Assembly: GCA_013339895.1 (NCBI GenBank)
Contig: JABACO010000004.1
Location: 2,412,879-2,476,878, forward strand
DNA from: Ephydatia muelleri
Taxonomy: Eukaryota; Porifera; Demospongiae; Spongillida; Spongillidae
DNA: 64,000 bases
Direction: 5' to 3'
Within the stretch, counting starts at the first letter, position 1; every line of letters starts with the position of its first letter. Positions 58,623 through 64,000 of the stretch are shown here, one piece after another. Below the pieces are notes generated by a model. That model was not told the DNA's origin and did no database searches. It worked only from the letters and a program-made list of their open reading frames with translations. A program made the position numbers and the translations under genes.

Positions 58623-60807
58623 ATGGAGAAACCCTTTCCAAACATTACCTGTGCTGTGTGCTCCAAGCCCTACAACGATCCAAGAATTCTACCATGTTTG
58701 CACTCCTACTGTCTACAATGTCTCCATCATGAGATAGAGAAAAGTGGATCCCAACGAATGTTCCAATGTCCCATCTGTGAACGAAACACCAGCATCCCAG
58801 TGGGAGGGGCCAGTGTTCTCCCTCAGAACCTCCATCTTGGATTTGAAGTAGAGGTAGCAGGGTACATGTCCAAGATGGTGAACAACAGTGATGTAGCATG
58901 TGACCACTGCATAGATGGGGACAATGGTCCTGCAGTGGTGTTCTGTTGTACATGTCATCAGTTCCTATGCAAGGTGGCTTATGAGTACCATAGAACTGGT
59001 CGCCATCTTTCCAAACACAAAATGGTTGGACTAGACCAGGAGGGAGCCAGACAGCTGCATACCACCATGAAGCCAAGAGATCATTACTGCTCTCAGCCTA
59101 ACCATGGGAACAATAACTTGAATTTTTATTGTGAGACTTGTAGCTTGCTGGTATGCCTTCACTGCACTACAGCTACCCACAAAAGCCACACTGTGAAGGA
59201 AATATCAGCAGTAGCAAAGACCCATCAAATAGAAATCACAGGAGCACTTGAAGATGCAAGAGAGGTAGTGACAAAGCTGACTGGAGCCATGGATGAAAAT
59301 AACAGGATGATAGAACAAGTGGAGATCTCCAAAAGAAATGCTTCATTGGCCATCAACAATGCCTTTGAAACACTCCAACAAACATTGGAAGAAAGGAAAA
59401 AGACACTATTGTCAGAGTTAGAGACTATTTCACTGTCCAGGACAACAGCTCTGACCCTCCAGAAGGAACAGTTTGAGAAGATGATTGGAGATGTTGGTCA
59501 CTACACTGATATGGCATCCCAGATCCTGCAGACCCACACTGACCATGAGACTGTAGCATTGAGAGGACTCATACCCACTGAACTGCAGGCCACCCTCAAG
59601 AGGGTCCAGACCATTTCCCTCACTCCAAACCAAGTAAGCAGCATAACTGTGTCTGTGCAAACAGATGATCTTATACAAAAACTATCGAAATTAGGACAGT
59701 ATCTTTCTCCATCTTCAAGCACTTGGACGTCCACATCAGTAGCCAGGGTGAGGGGCCAGGTACCATGTTAAGGTACAAAGCAAGACCTCAGAGGGGGCTG
59801 AGTACCCACATGGTGGTGTAGAGGTGAAGGGTGAGATGAGGTCCAAGACCCATAATGGAGCAGTTGTGTATGGAGAGGTGGAGGACCACAGGGATGGTAC
59901 CTACACCATCACCCTCACCCCTCAAACTGCTGGTCCTCACCAGCTCCTCATCACAATGGATGGTCAGCATGTACAGAATAGTCCTAATGACCTTGATGTG
60001 AGGCCTAAACGTTACTACCAGTATCTTATGTAATGCCCAACAAGTGATCCAGTGTAATAGGCCTAGATGTGTAGCCATCCATGACAATGGAGACAGTTAT
60101 GTAGCGAGGCATGATGCACTGCATTTATGTGTTTGATCAAAGCAGGTCAACTAAAGAATACCATAGGTAGTCGTGGAAGTGGTGATGGTCAGTTCTCTAA
60201 TCCATCTGGTATATCCATCAAGGGAGATGTGTTGTATGTTGCTGATACTTATAACCATCGTGTACAGAAGCTGACCTCAAGTGGAAAGTTCCTTCATAGG
60301 TTTGGTCAGCATGGATCAGGTCAGGGACAGTTCAATAGGCCATGGGGTGTCATCATTGACTACAACAACAAACTGATTGTGTCTGACTGTAATAACCATA
60401 GGATACAAATATTCAATGAAAATGGTGGTTGGTTATTAACCATAGATGGTCAAGGTTCAGGCAATCATAGTTTTCAGACTCCATGGGGTCTTGCCTTGGA
60501 CCCTCAGGGAAACATTCATGTTGCAGCTGGTGGTTCAAACACTATCAAAGTGTTTACCAAAGAAGGTGTCTATGTCAGGATGTATGGTGATCCTAATGGT
60601 CCCAGTGGAATAGCCATTGATGATGAAGGTTACAGCCTTGTCAGTGAGTTTGATGGCAATAGTCTCTCCATCTATGATCCTGAAGGGAACAAGATCCACA
60701 CAGTGGGGAATCTGAACACTCCCTATGATACTGCACTAGATCCCAGAGATGGCAGTGTGTTCATTGCTAACTATGGTGCTGGCACTGTATTGAAGTATTG
60801 TGTTTGA
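58623..60807 (+). pseudogene. TRIM-NHL copy 4, frameshifted in filamin and first NHL blade
   Basis: RING, both B-boxes and coiled coil are intact from MEKPFPNIT to about 59750. Four one-base insertions relative to copy 2 then follow: near 59750 (GTGAGGGGCC for GTGGGGGCC, stop TAA at 59768), near 60018 (TACCAGTATC), near 60112 (GATGCACTGC) and near 60141 (CAAAGCAGG). The frame reopens at 60127-60807 with complete remaining NHL blades. As read it would yield a RING-B-box-coiled-coil protein of about 380 residues without a propeller. All four changes are within about 400 bp, so either a pseudogene or local base-calling errors are possible. Confidence 0.88.
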
Positions 60808-61112
60808 AAAGTGAATGTGATGTAATGTGCATTACTGTGATACTCGTAGAACATTTTCAAGTGGATGTGATGTAAATATGTGAACATGATTGGTATTAAA
60901 GTTTGTATGGTCAACCGTATTGAGAAATTTGCATTTGCCACTTTGCTAGTCAGTTACAGTATTAATTGAATATTATGAATTTATATGTGGGATCGTTTCC
61001 ATGAAAAGGGAAAGTAGTGCACACATTATAAAATGTCTACTATGCAATAGAAATGTAACACTTGCATTGAAATGTATGGCCACTTCAAATAAGAAGACTT
61101 ACAACTCCATGG

Positions 61113-61268
61113 GGTGGCAATCGTCTCTCCATCTATGATCCTGATGGGAACAAGATCCACGCAGTGGGGAATCTGATGAAACTCTGGGGTACTGCACTAG
61201 ATCCCAGAGATGGCAGTGTGTTCATTGCTAACTATGGTGCTAACACTGTATTGAAGTATTGTGTTTGA
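61113..61268 (+). pseudogene. TRIM-NHL C-terminal stub, second copy
   Basis: Duplicate of the stub at 28472-28627, open for 51 codons to the common stop, differing at a few residues (FIANYGANT against FIAKYSADT). The preceding 60808-61112 is copy 2-type 3' flank. Confidence 0.9.
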
Positions 61269-62150
61269 AAATGTGCTACTATTGTAGAATATTTCCAAGT
61301 CATATTATGTAAGCTTCTGGTTATATTAAATTTTAAATGTTCAACAAATGTGAAGCAAATGAGACGTAACGCTTACATTGGTACAGCTCAGCGCCATAAT
61401 ACAACTCTGTGACAGATAGTCTGTGTATGAATTGTTGTGTTTAGGTCACTTGAGACCTTCACAATTTATTTGAAATAACTGATGGTTAAGGTCCCTTTTA
61501 TCTTCCATTATCCCATATAGAAAATAACATTCAAATGATACTGTGACTAACAGGCAACATAGCAGCTGTTGTACTGGACATTATAATAATATTCGTTAGG
61601 TCCAATTTGGCTGCAACAATCCCATATAGTTTTCCTCCATATGTGGAATTGATGTCTCAACCAAGATGGGGCTATTCACTGATTGATGTGAAAACATTTA
61701 ACTTTAGTGTTATCCTGTGAATTCCATGTACATGTACACTTGTTATGCAATGACTCTGGCTTTTCATGATGAAGACAATATGGAGTATTGTAGTGAGGGT
61801 AGGTAGTGAGATGGGCTTGGGCCAGGAGTACCCTCCAGCCAGATTCTAAACCTCCCTATGTCCTAGAGGAAGCAGCAGTTGGTGCTGCACATTGAGCACT
61901 ACTTTGAGCTGTTGGGAGGTTTGGTGAAGATGGTATGTGGGTCTGGAGCTCAAAATCATCAAGCTTGGAGCTGTACATACATGGTAGTGTGCATATGCTA
62001 CTGGTCCCCAGCCTATACCATCAACATGGGTTGCCCCTGTGGGTGTGTGCAGTCCTAACAGGTGTCATGTGATAAGAATGTTCATTTGTCATCAAGCCAA
62101 CTGGTGTGGTGCTTTAAATAGAAGCTTAGTGAAGATGAATGAAAGTATAA
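61269..62150. other. TRIM 3' flank, unit 4
   Basis: Copy 1-type 3' flank with small deletions (near 61912 and 61935-61960). It passes without interruption into the next unit at about 62140. Confidence 0.75.
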
Positions 62151-63150
62151 GTTCCCCTCCTTGATGGAGGAGTTACTTTGCTGCACACCCTCACTCTCTC
62201 CTTGTATTGTCTCCCTCATCATCTCCTCTACACACAGCAACAATGCTCCAATGCAAACATCAAGGACTCATCTCAACTAAAGTGGCTCTGTTTGGTTGAG
62301 GAGGTTGCGTGTATGAGTGTGTATGTGTGTTAGCAATACAAGCACCTGTGTGGTGCATATGTGTGTAGTATCTCCTACATGCACGCCCTCTGTGACACTG
62401 CCTAATGTAATTTAAACTTACTTAACGTGTTCCTGTGTCATTGTGTGGGTGGGTGGGTGTGTGTGTTGTGTGGGTGTGTGGGTGTGGGTGTGTGTGTGTG
62501 TGGGTGTGGGTGTCCCGTATTGTTATGTGTGTTGTAGATCACATGACCTTTGTAGCTCATTAGTTTTTTGTGTATATTGATTGTAAAGGTGTGTCATATG
62601 TGAGACATGGATATGGTACATAACTGCTGGTAGATGTGCCCACTGATTCCACACTTGCCATTAATGTCACTTCCCTTTTTGATGTCTTTCCATTATGACT
62701 CTTACCCCTACCATCTCCCCATCCTCTGACAACCTTCTCCCCACTCCATTACATCTCTTTTTGTTGGTTTTGGACCTGGCAACCTACAAGGTACATTTGC
62801 TCTAAGGACTACTTCGTTATTATGCAATAGAGAAAAAAGCTACCATAAACATTTCCAAAGTATCTCTTAATTTCAGTTTGGTGTCTCAAGGTTTGAAACA
62901 TCAGGTTCTTCAGCAGTGAGTGGACTTGTCAAGGTCTAATTCATAGTTGGGAATGGTCACTCAGCTTCATAGATGTGGCAAATGAGGCCAGTGAATAAAT
63001 AAGGTCTACAACAGAAGAGTTTCTAGCAGCTAACATACTGTGAAACACTTATTGTTATGTAAATGGAAGGGGAAAATAAAATGAGGTAAGCAATCTCCCA
63101 GATGGATATATGGAAGTGGTCCCAGGTTCCTCAGGATGGGCGATTGTGCC
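62151..63150. other. Unit 5 start: shared flank
   Basis: Matches 39741-40774 and 50334-51397. A segment of about 40 bp before the GT tract (GCAGCCAGTGATGC in other units) is missing and replaced by GTGGGTGGG-type repeats (62443-62512). No gene is seen. Confidence 0.75.
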
Positions 63151-63236
63151 TGGGAGTATTCCTACAGTATGTTAGCTGCTGAGAGTACTGCTATTCCTAC
63201 AGTATGTTAGCTGCTGGGAGTACTGCTATTCCTACT
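63151..63236 (+). repeat. 35-bp minisatellite, 2 units (copy 4)
   Basis: Only two full units remain, against about 14, 17 and 21 in the other copies. Confidence 0.95.
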
Positions 63237-63313
63237 CATCCTCTCCTTTCCTTCTTCCCCTCACTTATCTCACCTCTCCCTGCCTCTCTCCTCCCCTCAC
63301 CATCCTCTGTCAG

Positions 63314-63607
63314 GACCTGTGAACATTCTCCATGTTATGGAACCTTCTCATCCACGATTGGATCAAAGTGTACATCTATCATGACCTCAGGGATGTAAGT
63401 ACGATGATTTCACGCTCTCTTCCACCACCCACCCTCCATGTTAAGAGCACTGTGTTCTGTGTTGCAGCTGTTCAATAGCAAGTTCTACAATCGCATAGCC
63501 TCTTTCCTGACTATCATCATCTCTGCCCTATTCCACGAGTACGTGTTGTGGGCCCCCTTCTGTTTCATTGCCCCAATCCTATTGGTGCAGTACGGCACAT
63601 TGTGGAA
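63314..63607 (+). pseudogene. SOAT: SOAT exons, copy 4 (last exon lost)
   Basis: Exons 63314-63394 and 63468-63607. The TGA in the first exon is shared, with CTG in place of the preceding TGG. The second exon has one extra base (CATTGTGGAAG) before the donor. The last exon is deleted as in copies 2 and 3: CCCCAGCCATGGATGCACTC occurs near 63945. The flank continues to the window end. Confidence 0.87.
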
Positions 63608-64000
63608 GTAAGGAAACTGTGCTGTGTGATTTTGTGCTGGTTTGTGTGTATGTGAGTGGGTGTGAAGAGGGCTGTATTTATTAAGGGTTTATTCATTTGT
63701 TCCTTTGTACCACACCCACCATCAACTTGTGTGTGTACTACACCATTGCATGCCTTCACACCACTGTGTCACACCCACACGTATTTAGCTTGCTCCGTTC
63801 ATGTATTACATCATGCCCACCCACTATTACATGAGCTGCCACCATGCCCCGCCCATTTTCCATTACCCACCTCCCCAAATCATTGTTTCCATTCCCTGTA
63901 CTTACTCCTCCCCAGCCATGCAATGGGTGTTCCCCACCTCCTCTTCCCCAGCCATGGATGCACTCACTATACTGTTTCCTTTAAGAGTGAGCACAGCAGC

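Overview
The window is animal nuclear DNA. It shows split genes with short GT-AG introns, TRIM-NHL proteins, animal-type GARS and SOAT exons, P-element and Ty3/gypsy-type transposon remains, and many microsatellites. The compact introns, tandem TRIM-NHL copies and transposon families suggest a demosponge, possibly Amphimedon-like. That organism call is an inference; no search was run.

The layout is a degenerate tandem array of one large duplicated unit. Its consensus order is: sterol O-acyltransferase (SOAT) 3' exons behind a 35-bp minisatellite; GT/CA-rich flank; a dispersed repeat (here R1); a G/C run and a 43-bp minisatellite; glycyl-tRNA synthetase (GARS) 3' exons; a P-element transposase; R1 again; a Ty3/gypsy RNase H-integrase remnant; a TRIM-NHL gene; and a 3' flank leading into the next SOAT block. 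Unit 1 (1-19764) is the most complete. Unit 2 (19765-29520) has lost its SOAT block and most of GARS and the P element. Unit 3 (39741-50333) keeps SOAT, 48 bp of GARS, a P-element fragment and a TRIM copy without RING and B-box 1. Unit 4 (50334-62150) keeps SOAT and a frameshifted TRIM copy but has no GARS or P element. A fifth unit starts at about 62151.

The only intact host-type reading frames are two TRIM-NHL E3 ligase-like genes at 16741-18933 and 25975-28164. They have RING, two B-boxes, a coiled coil, a filamin domain and an NHL propeller. The copies at 47596-49380 and 58623-60807 are damaged. Two NHL tail fragments (28472-28627 and 61113-61268) show that more TRIM genes once existed. 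All SOAT and GARS pieces are orphan 3' exons, and most carry lesions.

Between units 2 and 3 lies a 10,220-bp insertion (29521-39740) that is absent at the matching junctions of units 3/4 and 4/5. It carries a two-gene transposon: a 15-exon zinc-finger DDE-type transposase (plus strand, distantly CACTA/EnSpm-like) and a divergent 8-exon accessory gene (minus strand), with starts only 75 bp apart. It also carries a lysine/arginine-rich ORF with 45-bp coding repeats, a following large exon, and a 296-bp fold-back element that ends exactly at the insertion border.

The strongest biological signal is the pattern of change among the TRIM-NHL paralogs. The N-terminal half is almost identical, while substitutions in the NHL propeller recur at equivalent blade positions. 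That is the pattern expected of a recognition surface diversifying within a tandem family.
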